A stretch of 64,000 nt of DNA from contig JBKPAA010000040.1 in assembly GCA_046726215.1 (NCBI GenBank), positions 1 through 64,000 of the forward strand. Direction: 5' to 3'. The DNA comes from DASQUK01 sp046726215 (GTDB taxonomy: Bacteria > Actinomycetota > Acidimicrobiia > Acidimicrobiales > VFJN01). A model generated the notes under the pieces. That model ran no database searches and was not told where the DNA came from. It saw only the letters and a program-made list of their open reading frames with translations. The first letter of the stretch is position 1; each line of letters begins with the position of its first letter. The position numbers and the translations under genes are program-made. Shown here one piece after another: positions 54,430 through 62,840 of this stretch.

Positions 54430-55359
54430 TCAGGGCGGCTCGTCGGGCGCGGGGGACGATGCCGCCTCACCGAGCGACGCCCGCACCACCTGGCTCACGG
54501 CCCTGGCGAGGTTGGGTGCCAGCAGGCTGCACGCGGCGTCGACCAGGTCGTCGAGGGCGGGGAACGCCCCCAGGACCCATCGAGCCCACATGCCGTCGTC
54601 CATCCATACGGCCACCCGTGCATCGGGCACAGGCCCCGGAACGTCGACCACCGCAGGGTCGGCGCGCAGGCGGGCCCATGGCCAGGCATCGGCCAGCGCC
54701 CGCGTGGCGTCGGCGAGCGTGTCGGGGTCGGGGCCGAGGCCGAGCCCGGACCACCGGGCTGTGACAACGGACGATGCCGGGTGGAGCCGCGTCACGTCAC
54801 GCCACGTGTGAGGCCCGGGACCAGCGCCACCCGCACCGCCGGATCCGGCGACCGCGTCGACCAGGCGGTCGAGCCAGCACCGGGTCCACAGCCCGACCGT
54901 CGTGGGGGGTGGCGGCGCCGTCGCCAGGCCCAGTGCGCGCCGGCAGGCGTCGGCCACCGCGCCCTCGGGCGGACCCGGCAGGGCGGTGAGCCCGTCGGCT
55001 CGCCGGAGCAGCCCCGCACCCCGACCCGATCGGTCGATGAGCACCGTGATGCGCACGCCGGGCGACTCGGCGCTGCGCACCACGCGGCCCCCGCCGGCGA
55101 CGGGATGTTGCAGGCCACGGCTCGACACCCCCAGTGCCCACCAGTGCGCCGGGGCGACGAAGCCCAACAGCAGGTCGAGCGGATGGACCGGATCGATGGG
55201 GTAGCAAGCGAGCTCACCCGGGGGGTTGGCCTCGGATACCGATACCCGCAGCAGCGCGCCCGTGGGTGCGCGAGCGCCGAGCCCCGCGATGTTGGCGTCG
55301 GCGCTCTCGACGTGGGTGTTGAGAGAGCGATCGGACGGGGATGGAACGGGTCGTGACAT
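54430..55359 (-). CDS. protein of unknown function, 309 aa
   Basis: ATG at 55359 with GGAGG eight bases upstream. It is rich in alanine, tryptophan and aspartate without export signal. Segments include HPLDLLLGFVAPAHWWALGV, RVVRSAESPGVRITVLIDRSGR, VGLWTRCWLDRLVDAV and AVWMDDGMWARWVLGAFPALDDLVDAAC. The W-x-R-C-W-L-D-R pattern is distinctive, but I know of no characterised family. Probably a lineage-specific cytoplasmic protein. The Rpf gene follows on the same strand after 323 bases. Confidence 0.75.
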   Translation of the reverse strand: MSRPVPSPSDRSLNTHVESADANIAGLGARAPTGALLRVSVSEANPPGELACYPIDPVHPLDLLLGFVAPAHWWALGVSSRGLQHPVAGGGRVVRSAESPGVRITVLIDRSGRGAGLLRRADGLTALPGPPEGAVADACRRALGLATAPPPPTTVGLWTRCWLDRLVDAVAGSGGAGGAGPGPHTWRDVTRLHPASSVVTARWSGLGLGPDPDTLADATRALADAWPWARLRADPAVVDVPGPVPDARVAVWMDDGMWARWVLGAFPALDDLVDAACSLLAPNLARAVSQVVRASLGEAASSPAPDEPP

Positions 55360-55424
55360 CGGACGCCTCCGGTGCTGCAGATGCCGTGCAAGTGGCGATC
55401 TGCACCGGACGACACCGGCGGGCG

Positions 55425-55440
55425 ATCACGAACCCGTGAT
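55425..55440. repeat. ATCACG/CGTGAT palindrome
   Basis: ATCACG (55425-55430) and CGTGAT (55435-55440) flank a 4-base centre in the 226-base gap upstream of the gene starting at 55359. It may be an operator or a small hairpin. Nothing else was seen in this gap. Confidence 0.4.
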
Positions 55441-55585
55441 GCAGACCCTAACGAGGGGCTGTGACATCGAGCGGCGGCGGGAGCGGGCGATCACCGGCGG
55501 AGCCGACGCCTGGCCCGTTCCGCGGATTCGGCGCGGGAGCAAACCGTGACGTGAACCGCAGCCGTGCGGACGGCGGAACGAGATC

Positions 55586-56161
55586 TCACCAGGCGCGGCG
55601 CTGGGCGAGCAGCCGGGCCAGGCGGGCGTCGCTGGCGACGTAGGCGGCGAGCGCCGAGGGCGACAGATCGTGGATCCGGGCCCTGTCCACCTCGACCGGT
55701 GTCAGCCCGACGAGCCGTGCGATGGCCTTGAGCGAACACGAGATGCCGAGCGCGGGTCCCACGTCGCTGCGGTAGAGCTGGTAGGCGTCGAGGTGGCGGT
55801 GGCCGTGCCAGCAGGCCCGGTAGGCGCCGCGGTGCCCCGGGAGGGGCTCTCGGCGCGAGGGGATGCGCGGGTCGAGGGTGAGTCGCAGCCCCAGCGCCAC
55901 CCCATGGTGGGCCGCCCGATCGGCCAGGAACGGCAGGTCGAAGAAGGCGCCGTTCCACGTGGCCAGGACGCCCGGTGACAACCCTGCGAGGCGGGCGTCG
56001 ACGGCTGCGAGCATCTCGGCCTCGGATCCATCGAACACCTCGTCGCCCTCGGGGACCGACAGCGCCACGGTGACGATCCCGCCGACCGCCGGGTCGAGGC
56101 CGTCCACCGACGTGTCGGTCTCGATGTCGAGCCCGTAGACCGGCCCCCGGGAACGAGCCAT
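55586..56161 (-). CDS. DnaQ/family-B-type 3'-5' exonuclease-fold protein
   Basis: 191 residues from ATG 56161. Motif Exo I is VYGLDIETDTS (Asp12, Glu14), Exo II is ATWNGAFFDLPFL (Asp75), and the Exo III region is AAYVASDARLARLL (Asp178). The form W-N-G-x-x-F-D-x-P-F is that of ribonuclease-H-like exonucleases related to family-B polymerase proofreading domains. It has no polymerase part. It may trim RNA or DNA ends. The PhoH gene is 29 bases upstream on the same strand. Confidence 0.85.
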   Translation of the reverse strand: MARSRGPVYGLDIETDTSVDGLDPAVGGIVTVALSVPEGDEVFDGSEAEMLAAVDARLAGLSPGVLATWNGAFFDLPFLADRAAHHGVALGLRLTLDPRIPSRREPLPGHRGAYRACWHGHRHLDAYQLYRSDVGPALGISCSLKAIARLVGLTPVEVDRARIHDLSPSALAAYVASDARLARLLAQRRAW

Positions 56162-56190
56162 GGGCCCTTTTCTACGCCGTCGTCGCCGGC

Positions 56191-57528
56191 CTACGGGACG
56201 AGGGTGCCCGATCGGGCACCCTCGTGGGCGCCGTCGAGCACCTCGGTGACCAGTGCCGCCACCGGGCTGCGCTCGGCCCGCGTCAGCGAGATGTGGGCGA
56301 AGAGAGGGTGGCCCTTGAGCGTCTCGGTCACCGAGACCACCCCATCGTGGCGACCCACTCGCAGGTTGTCGCGCTGGGCGACGTCGTGGGTCAGCACCAC
56401 CCGGCTGCCCCGGCCCAGTCGGCTGAGCGCCGTGAGCAGCACCGTTCGCTCGAGGTTCTGCGCCTCGTCGATGATCACGAAGCTGTCGGTCAGGTTGCGG
56501 CCCCGGATGTGGGTGAGGGGCAGCACCTCGAGCAGGCTTCGCCGGAAGACCTCGTCGATCACCTCGCCGCCGGCGATCGCCTCGAGCGCGTCGGTTACCG
56601 CCGCACCCCAGGGCATCATCTTCTCGGCTTCCGAGCCCGGCAGGTAGCCCAGATCCTGCCCGCCGACGGGGAAGATGGGCCGGAACACGATGACCCGATT
56701 GTGCGTGCGCTGCTCGAGCACGGCGTCGAGGCCCGCCGCCAGCGCCAGGACGCTCTTGCCGGTGCCGGCCGGCCCGCCCAGGCTGACGATTCCGACGGCG
56801 TGATCTGCCAGCAGGTCGATGGCGATGCGCTGCTCGGCCGACCGCCCGCGCACGTCGAACAGGGCGCGGTCGCTGCGGGCGAGGTGCACGCGCTTGTCGC
56901 CGTGCACCCGCCCCAGCGCCGACTGCTGGGGGCCGGCGTGGAGCACGACCCCGGTGTTGCACGGCAGGTCGCGGGCGTCGTCCACGTCGGCGACGTGCTC
57001 GGCGAAGAGCTCGTCGATGACCGCGCGCCCGACGTCGAGCTCGACGACGCCACTCCATCCGGTGTCGACCGCCAGCTCGTTGCGGTACTCGTCGGCCTCG
57101 AGACCGACGATCGACGCCTTGAGCCGCAAGGGTAGGTCCTTGGTCACGACCGCCACGGCGCGACCCTCCGAGGCCAGATTGCGGGCCACGGCCAGGACGC
57201 GGTGGTCGTTGGTATCGCGGGTCAGCGCCGCCGGGAACCCGGCCATCTCGGTGTGGTTGACCTCGACCCGGAGCGTGCCGCCCTGGTCGTTGGCCGGCAT
57301 CGGCCGGAGCAGGGACCCGTGCCGGATCCTAAGGTCCTCCAGCATTCGCAGCGTCTGACGCGCCGCCCAACCGAGCTCGGGGTGGTGGCGCTTGGCCTCG
57401 AGCTCGGTGAGCACCACCAGCGGCACCACCACCTCGTGCTCGTCGAAGCGCTGCCAGGCCCAGGGGTCGGCCAGCAGCACCGACGTGTCGACGACGTAGG
57501 TGCGGTCTGAGGGAGGGCGATCGGTCAC
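56191..57528 (-). CDS. phoH: PhoH-like ATPase with N-terminal PIN domain
   Basis: 445 residues. The N-terminal PIN nuclease domain (about 10-145) has YVVDTSVLLADP (Asp14), VVLTELEAKR, TRDTNDHRVLAVA and VTKDLPLRLKA, so all acidic positions are present. The PhoH ATPase follows with Walker A SLGGPAGTGKSV (249-260), PVGGQDLGYLPG, and Walker B FVIIDEAQNLE. Actinobacterial PhoH2 proteins unwind and cleave RNA. Adjacent to an exonuclease gene, it suggests an RNA turnover role. Confidence 0.95.
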   Translation of the reverse strand: MTDRPPSDRTYVVDTSVLLADPWAWQRFDEHEVVVPLVVLTELEAKRHHPELGWAARQTLRMLEDLRIRHGSLLRPMPANDQGGTLRVEVNHTEMAGFPAALTRDTNDHRVLAVARNLASEGRAVAVVTKDLPLRLKASIVGLEADEYRNELAVDTGWSGVVELDVGRAVIDELFAEHVADVDDARDLPCNTGVVLHAGPQQSALGRVHGDKRVHLARSDRALFDVRGRSAEQRIAIDLLADHAVGIVSLGGPAGTGKSVLALAAGLDAVLEQRTHNRVIVFRPIFPVGGQDLGYLPGSEAEKMMPWGAAVTDALEAIAGGEVIDEVFRRSLLEVLPLTHIRGRNLTDSFVIIDEAQNLERTVLLTALSRLGRGSRVVLTHDVAQRDNLRVGRHDGVVSVTETLKGHPLFAHISLTRAERSPVAALVTEVLDGAHEGARSGTLVP

Positions 57529-57609
57529 GGAACCCCCAGTCGTCGCGGACGGGTCACCGGCGGCCAGTCAAGCCGAGCCCCGGGCCGCAGACGCGGATGG
57601 TGGATCCGG

Positions 57610-58341
57610 TCAGTCGGCGATGGGACGGGATGCGGGCGGCGTGCTGCGGCCACCCGTCACCAGCACCACGTGCAGGGCGGTGGGACCGTGGGCTCCGAGC
57701 GTCAGGAGCTGCTCGATGTCACCGGTTCGGCTCGGCCCGGTGACGACGACCAATGACGGCGGCATCGCGTCGGGCCCCGACCCCAGGCGCCGCAGCACGT
57801 CGGCGGGAGTCGCGAACAACCTGTTCACGGGCAGGACGCACAGGTGAACGGGCGGAAGCAGCGACGTCACCCGCCCGCTGGCGCGGCGACTGTCGAGCAC
57901 GACCGAACCGGTTGCCGCGATGGCGGCCGTCGCCGACGTGACGCCCAGCCCGGCCGCCGAAGCCGTGGCGGGGCTCGCCGGGGCAACCTCCAGGCCGCGG
58001 GCGGCGAGCCGGTCGCCGACGGCGCGGGCCTCGGGCTCGGCGGAGACGACTACCGACGATCCCTCGCGGTCGCTCAGCTCCAGGACGATCCTGTCGAGGA
58101 GCGCGTCGGGCACGTCGTCCTCGACCACGTGGCAGACACCCTCGGCGTGCGCGACGGCGTCGGCGAAGCTGGTGACGAGGTCGTCGGGATCGAGGTTGAG
58201 GTACCGGGGCTCCGGAACGGGGTCGCCGGGGGCTGGCGTCGGGGGCGGCACGTGGACGGGGTTGGCGTGGATCCCCTGCGACAGCAGGCGGCGCGCCGGC
58301 GCCAGGAAGTGCTCCCGATCGCCGTGCTCGGTCCCGGTCAC
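57610..58341 (-). CDS. lutC: LutC-like LUD-domain protein
   Basis: 243 residues from GTG 58341; an ATG at 58368 lies in an inverted repeat and is less likely. It contains the LUD pattern: VVVSAEPEARAVGDRLAARG, GLGVTSATAAIAATGSVVLDS, LPPVHLCVLPVNRLFATPADV and PSLVVVTGPSRTGDIEQLLTLGAHGP. In Bacillus, LutA-LutB-LutC form the iron-sulfur L-lactate oxidase. Here it follows lutB after a 118-base gap filled by a nested inverted repeat. Confidence 0.88.
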   Translation of the reverse strand: MTGTEHGDREHFLAPARRLLSQGIHANPVHVPPPTPAPGDPVPEPRYLNLDPDDLVTSFADAVAHAEGVCHVVEDDVPDALLDRIVLELSDREGSSVVVSAEPEARAVGDRLAARGLEVAPASPATASAAGLGVTSATAAIAATGSVVLDSRRASGRVTSLLPPVHLCVLPVNRLFATPADVLRRLGSGPDAMPPSLVVVTGPSRTGDIEQLLTLGAHGPTALHVVLVTGGRSTPPASRPIAD

Positions 58342-58360
58342 CGCTTGACCAGCCGACGCC

Positions 58361-58457
58361 CGAGGCAATAGGCACCGGCGCGGGACACTCGAGGCATTGC
58401 GGTCCGGGGGCCGGCCCCCATTGCCTCGAGTGTGTCGGCGCGGTCCCTATTGCCTCG
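58361..58457. repeat. 97-base nested inverted repeat between lutB and lutC
   Basis: CGAGGCAATAGG (58361-58372) pairs with 58446-58457; ACACTCGAGGCA (58385-58396) pairs with 58422-58433; GGGGGCCGGCCCCC (58406-58419) is a perfect palindrome in the centre. The core CGAGGCA occurs four times, two in each direction. It fills nearly the whole gap and should alter lutC expression relative to lutB. Confidence 0.8.
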
Positions 58458-58459
58458 AC

Positions 58460-59863
58460 TCACATGCCCTCCCGCCAGCGGTCGCGGAAGCGGTGATCCG
58501 CCGGTCGCGGCACCGTCCGTCCCGCACCCCACGAGCGCCCCAGCGGCAGGCGCCCGGCCAGCGGCGCGACCATGCGACCCCAGGTGGCCAGGCGTGTCGT
58601 GGCCCCGTAGCGGCGGGCGTCCGACCATGCCACCGCCCACGCGTTCCACGCCGCCCGCTCGGCCATGCCCGCGGCCTCCGCCTTGCGCCGCCGCAGTGAC
58701 AGCAGCAGGTCCTGCAGCGGGATCTGTACCGGGCAGGCGTCCATGCAGGCTCCGCACAGCGTTGACGCCTCCGCCAGCTCCGCCGCCTCGGGCTGATCTT
58801 GGGCGAGCAGCGGCGTGAGCACGGATCCCATCGGTCCGGGGTACACCCACCCGTAGGCGTGGCCCCCCACCTGCCGGTAGACGGGGCACACGTTGAGGCA
58901 CGCGCCGCAGCGGATGCAGGCCAGCATCTCGTGGTACTCGCCGGCCAGCAGGTCGCTGCGGCCGTTGTCGAGGATCACGACGTGGAGCTCGTTCGCGCCG
59001 TCGACCTCGCCCTCACCGCGGGTCCCGGTGACGATGTTGGTGTACGACGAGAGCCGCTGACCGGTGGCGGACCGGGCGAGCAGGGCGAGGAGGAGGTCGG
59101 CCTGGGCCCAGTCGGCGGCCAGGCGCTCCATGCCCAGGACCACGACGTGGACCGGGGGGAGCGCGGTCACCAGGCGCCCGTTGCCCTCGTTGGTGACCAG
59201 GACGATCGACCCCGTCTCGGCGACGGCGACGTTGGCCCCGGTGATGCCCACCTCGGCGGCCAGGAACACCTCGCGCAGCCGCCCGCGGGCGAAGCCGACC
59301 AGCTCGGTGGGCTCGGTGCCGAGCGTGGGTTCGGCACCGACGGCGTCGACGAACAGATCGTGGATCTGGTGGCGGTCACGGTGCAGCGCCGGGGCGATGA
59401 TGTGGCTGGGGGTCTCGTCGGCCAGCTGGATGATCCATTCGCCGAGATCGGTCTCGACCACCTGGGCCCCCGCGGATTCGAGCGCCGAATTGAGGTCGAT
59501 CTCCTCGGTGGCCATCGACTTGGACTTGGCCACGCGGGTAGCGCCGCGGCGCCGCACGAGGTCGACGACGTAGGTGCGGGCATCCTCTGCGGTGGGCGCC
59601 CAGCACACGTGCCCACCCCGGGCCAGCACCTGATCGGCGAACCGCTCCAGCAGGGCAGGCAGCTCGGCCAGGACCTGCTGCTTGACCGCCCGCGCGGCAC
59701 GGCGCAGGCCGTCGGCGTCCTCGAGCTCGCTCAGGCCCTCGCGGCGATGGGTGGCGAAGCGGTCCACGGCGCGGGCCACGTTGGTCCGCAGGCGTTCGTT
59801 GGCCACCGCGTCGGCGGTCCGGCTCCGCAGCGTCGTGCCGGCGAGTTGGTGGTGGCCGCTCAC
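58460..59863 (-). CDS. lutB: LutB-like iron-sulfur LUD protein
   Basis: 467 residues from GTG 59863, overlapping the lutA stop as GTGA. The LUD domain (about 60-300) has RRRGATRVAKSKSMATEEI, GITGANVAVAETGSIVLVTNEGNGRL and LPPVHVVVLGMERLAADW. Two [4Fe-4S] motifs follow: CIRCGACLNVCPVYR and CGACMDACPVQIPL. It passes electrons from lactate oxidation, working with LutA and LutC. Order lutA-lutB-lutC is the standard one. Confidence 0.95.
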   Translation of the reverse strand: MSGHHQLAGTTLRSRTADAVANERLRTNVARAVDRFATHRREGLSELEDADGLRRAARAVKQQVLAELPALLERFADQVLARGGHVCWAPTAEDARTYVVDLVRRRGATRVAKSKSMATEEIDLNSALESAGAQVVETDLGEWIIQLADETPSHIIAPALHRDRHQIHDLFVDAVGAEPTLGTEPTELVGFARGRLREVFLAAEVGITGANVAVAETGSIVLVTNEGNGRLVTALPPVHVVVLGMERLAADWAQADLLLALLARSATGQRLSSYTNIVTGTRGEGEVDGANELHVVILDNGRSDLLAGEYHEMLACIRCGACLNVCPVYRQVGGHAYGWVYPGPMGSVLTPLLAQDQPEAAELAEASTLCGACMDACPVQIPLQDLLLSLRRRKAEAAGMAERAAWNAWAVAWSDARRYGATTRLATWGRMVAPLAGRLPLGRSWGAGRTVPRPADHRFRDRWREGM

Positions 59864-60633
59864 GATCCCACCTCAGCAGCGCCGTCGGGTAGCGCCGCGG
59901 CCAGGACCTCGGCGAGGTGACGGACGTGGATGGCGCCGCCGGTTGCATCGGACCGGGTCTGGAGGTGCATGAGGCACGAGGTGTCGCACCCCACCACGAC
60001 GTCGGGTTCGACGACCGACAGGGCCCGTAGCTTCTCGTCCGCCATGGCCACCGATGCCTCGGGGAGCTTGACGCTGAAGGTGCCACCGAAGCCGCAGCAG
60101 CGGTCGGAACCGTCCCACGCGGTCGGCGTGCAGCCATCGACGGCCTCGAGGAGGGACGCGGGCTGGTCGACGATCCGCAGCTCGCGGAGCATGTGGCAGC
60201 TCTGGTGCAGGGCCACGCGCACGGGCCGGTCGAGGCGGAGCGGCGGCATGGCATCCGCCCGGCTGGCCAGGAGCTCGCACAGCTCGTAGGTGTGGGCGCC
60301 CACCCGCCGCGCCCTGGCGGCCGAGTCGGCGTCGCCGACGACGTCGAACAGCTCGGGCCAGAACTGGCGGACCATGGTGGCGCAGGACCCGGCCGGCACC
60401 ACCACCGCATCGGCGCCGCGGTCGAGCTCGGCCTCGAGCGCGCCGAGCGTGGCGCGGGCAACCCTGGCGGCCTCGCGTGCGAACCCGGCGTTCCACGCCG
60501 GCTGACCGCAGCACGTCTGCGCCAGATTGCAGGACACGTCGCAGCCCGCGGCGCGCAGGACGCGCACGCTGGCCTCGCCCACCTCCGGCGCCACCACGTC
60601 AACGACACAGGTGATCATCAGGGAGACCCGCAC
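59860..60633 (-). CDS. lutA: LutA-like cysteine-rich protein
   Basis: 257 residues from GTG 60633. It has two CCG (cysteine-rich) domains: CDVSCNLAQTCCGQPAWNAGF with VVPAGSCATMV, and ALHQSCHMLRELRI with RCCGFGGTFSVKLPE and VGCDTSCLMHLQ. This is the subunit type shared with heterodisulfide reductase and glycolate oxidase. It starts the operon and is divergent from the HIT gene. Confidence 0.95.
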   Translation of the reverse strand: MRVSLMITCVVDVVAPEVGEASVRVLRAAGCDVSCNLAQTCCGQPAWNAGFAREAARVARATLGALEAELDRGADAVVVPAGSCATMVRQFWPELFDVVGDADSAARARRVGAHTYELCELLASRADAMPPLRLDRPVRVALHQSCHMLRELRIVDQPASLLEAVDGCTPTAWDGSDRCCGFGGTFSVKLPEASVAMADEKLRALSVVEPDVVVGCDTSCLMHLQTRSDATGGAIHVRHLAEVLAAALPDGAAEVGS

Positions 60634-60674
60634 GGCGCAACCCTAGGGGCCGGCGGCGCTGTGGGCGTTACCCG

Positions 60675-60689
60675 TACGCTCTTGGCTCC
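60675..60689 (+). promoter_or_regulatory. -10-like box before the HIT gene
   Basis: TACGCT (60675-60680) lies nine bases before the ATG at 60690, slightly farther than in the other leaderless-type starts of the window. Confidence 0.35.
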
Positions 60690-61115
60690 ATGCCCACCCG
60701 CCCGTGTCCGTTCTGCGAGATCGTCGCCGGCACCCGGTCCGCCCACATAGTGCTGGACGACGAGCTGGTCGTCGCCTTCCTCGACGTGCGGCCACTGTTT
60801 CCCGGACACACGCTGCTGATTCCGCGTGAGCACCTGGAGACGCTGTCCGACCTGCCGACCGAGCGAATGGGTCCCTACTTCGAACGCGCCCAGCGGCTGG
60901 CCGGCGCGATGCAGGACACGCTGGGAGCGGCGGGATCGTTCGTGGCCATCAACAACCGGGTCAGCCAGAGCGTGCCGCATCTACACACGCATGTGGTGCC
61001 CCGGAACCCCAAGGACGGGCTGCGTGGATTCTTCTGGCCGCGCACCCGCTACGCCGACGAGGCCGAGGCCGCCGCAGTCGCCGCCCGCCTGCGCAAGGCG
61101 GTCGAGATCCACTAG
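60690..61115 (+). CDS. HIT-family nucleotide hydrolase
   Basis: 141 residues. CPFCEIVAGTRSAHIVLDDELVVAFLDVRPLFPGHTLLIPREH starts the protein, and the catalytic histidine triad is SVPHLHTHVVPR (about 93-104). Members hydrolyse dinucleoside polyphosphates or AMP-linked compounds. The C-P-x-C start suggests a bound zinc. It overlaps the convergent small gene by four bases. Confidence 0.93.
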   Translation: MPTRPCPFCEIVAGTRSAHIVLDDELVVAFLDVRPLFPGHTLLIPREHLETLSDLPTERMGPYFERAQRLAGAMQDTLGAAGSFVAINNRVSQSVPHLHTHVVPRNPKDGLRGFFWPRTRYADEAEAAAVAARLRKAVEIH

Positions 61116-61339
61116 GGCTCCAGCTGGAGCGACGGGGAACCGGCGCGAACCGTCAGCGTGGCCGGCAGCCCGAGCAGGTCCATCGGGTCGGTGTCCCCGA
61201 GGTCGACCGTTCGCAACGACACGACCTCGCCCCGGGCCGGGCCGGAGACGATGGTGATCTCCACCCCGATCGAGCCGTCGTCGCCCCTCGAGGCGTCCAC
61301 CACCAGCGCGTCGTAGGTGCCGTCGGGCAGAGGGTTCAT
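61112..61339 (-). CDS. small protein of unknown function, 75 aa
   Basis: ATG at 61339. The sequence is a plausible beta-rich fold: PDGTYDALVVDASRGDDGSIGVEITIVSGPARGEVVSLRTVD, then GLPATLTVRAGSPSLQLEP. It resembles small OB- or DUF669-like proteins in general shape, but I assign no family. It is flanked by two plus-strand genes, overlapping the HIT stop by four bases. Confidence 0.65.
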   Translation of the reverse strand: MNPLPDGTYDALVVDASRGDDGSIGVEITIVSGPARGEVVSLRTVDLGDTDPMDLLGLPATLTVRAGSPSLQLEP

Positions 61340-61412
61340 CGGAAGAGCGTGGCACCTCGGTTGCCGCCGGCGTCCAGCGCGCTCACCGCCGCCCGCGGCA
61401 TGCTGGGGGGCG

Positions 61413-61973
61413 GTGACTGGCGCAGACACGACCGTCGGCAAGCTGCTCATCGCCGAACCGATGCTCGGCGACCCCAACTTCGAGCGCACCGTCGTCCTCA
61501 TGATCGAGCACCGTCCGGAGGGGGCGCTCGGGGTCGTGCTCAACCGGCCCAGCGACCTGGAGGTCGGTGCGGTGCTCGAAGAGTGGGCCGACCTGGCGGC
61601 GGCCCCGTCCGTGCTCTACGTCGGCGGGCCCGTGGAGCCCAACGGCGTGCTGGCGCTGGGGCGTAGCCGTGGCGACCGGGTCGTTCCCGGGTGGTCACCC
61701 GTGGTGGGCGACGTGGGGACCGTCGACCTGCACCTCCAGCCCCAGGAGGTGTCGCCGGGGGTGGCCGGGATCCGGTTCTTCGTCGGCTACTCGGGATGGG
61801 GAGGTGGCCAGCTCGAAGCGGAGCTCGCCGAGGGCGCGTGGCTGGTCGTCGACGCCACCGCGGACGACGTGTTCGCACCCGATCCCGAGACCATGTGGCG
61901 GTCGGTCCTGCGTCGCCAGGGCGGCAAGGTCTCGATGTTGGCCGACTTCCCCGTACACCCGTCGCTGAACTGA
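61413..61973 (+). CDS. YqgE/AlgH family protein (DUF179)
   Basis: 186 residues from GTG 61413, after GGGGGG. The family opening TVGKLLIAEPMLGDPNFERTVVLMIEHRPEGALGVVLNRP is clear, as are VLYVGGPVEPNGVLALG, the FFVGYSGWGGGQLEAELAEGAWLVVDA block and the final PETMWRSVLRRQGGK. The biochemical role of YqgE proteins is unknown despite wide conservation. The stop abuts that of the convergent methyltransferase gene. Confidence 0.93.
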   Translation: MTGADTTVGKLLIAEPMLGDPNFERTVVLMIEHRPEGALGVVLNRPSDLEVGAVLEEWADLAAAPSVLYVGGPVEPNGVLALGRSRGDRVVPGWSPVVGDVGTVDLHLQPQEVSPGVAGIRFFVGYSGWGGGQLEAELAEGAWLVVDATADDVFAPDPETMWRSVLRRQGGKVSMLADFPVHPSLN

Positions 61974-62831
61974 CTACGCGGCCGCGGCGACGTTCAGGGT
62001 GCGCACGGCGGTGACCATGAGGTCGTCACGCCGGCGGATGTAGGCGGGGTCGTCGGGGTCGAGCAACCGGGCGATCGTTGCCCGATCGTCGGCATCCAGG
62101 CGGTCGCCGAGCTCGGTGTCTGCCGAGCTCAGGTGGCGCTCGGCTACCTGGCGGCCGAAGTCGTCCAGCGGCGGTGGCACCTCGGCGAGGAAGGAACGCG
62201 AGCGGACGTCGACCAGTCCCGCCCTCCTCAGCGCTTCCGGCCAGCCGTACGGCAGCGGTGGTCCGCGGAGCTCGTCGCGCATGTCGGCGAACCAACGGCT
62301 GCGCGCCTCGTCGAGCCGGGCCTCGAGGCCCACCCGCCCAAGGCCGATGTCGAAGGGCAGGCACCGCAGGGGGAGTCCACCCTCGATCAGCGCGAGCCGC
62401 CCACCGCGGCGCAGCAAGCCCGCCAGCGTGTCGATGGCCGCCTGCTGGTCCGGGAGGTGGTGGACCACCCCCGATGCCCACACCAGGTCGGCCGATCCGG
62501 CCTCGACCGGCAGTGCGTCCACCCCGGCCGCCAGCCAGCGGATATGGCCAGCGAGCCCGGCATCGGTGCCGCGGCGACGGGCGATGGCGAGGAGCCGGGG
62601 ATCCCGATCGAAAGCCGCCACCACGCCCGGCCCCAACGCCTCGGCGAAGGCGCAGGCGGCCCCGCCGGCCCCGCAGCCGACGTCGAGCACCAGCTGGGGC
62701 CGCGATCCCTCCCGTCCGGCCGGCCCCTCGACGAGCCACGCAACCGCCTCCGCCACCCAGGGGGCGTCGAAGCGGGCAGTGGTCTCAAGGTTGGTCAGCC
62801 ACCACTCGGCGAGCCGCTGGTCGATGGTCAT
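61974..62831 (-). CDS. class I SAM-dependent methyltransferase
   Basis: 285 residues. Motif I is LVLDVGCGAGGAACAFAEALG (about 48-68), the acidic post-I residue is in VAAFDRDPRLLAIARRRG, and VDALPVEAGSADLVWASGVVHHLPD covers motif II/III. The C-terminal part has a helical lid. Small-molecule substrate, unknown. The PIG-L-type gene lies nine bases upstream on the same strand. Confidence 0.9.
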   Translation of the reverse strand: MTIDQRLAEWWLTNLETTARFDAPWVAEAVAWLVEGPAGREGSRPQLVLDVGCGAGGAACAFAEALGPGVVAAFDRDPRLLAIARRRGTDAGLAGHIRWLAAGVDALPVEAGSADLVWASGVVHHLPDQQAAIDTLAGLLRRGGRLALIEGGLPLRCLPFDIGLGRVGLEARLDEARSRWFADMRDELRGPPLPYGWPEALRRAGLVDVRSRSFLAEVPPPLDDFGRQVAERHLSSADTELGDRLDADDRATIARLLDPDDPAYIRRRDDLMVTAVRTLNVAAAA

Positions 62832-62840
62832 CGGTAGCCC

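Noticed and set aside
54126..54470. A 114-codon minus-strand open frame
   Set aside because: Arg/Pro-rich low-quality composition, no ribosome site, and overlap with the end of the 54430-55359 gene; it looks like a chance frame in GC-rich DNA.
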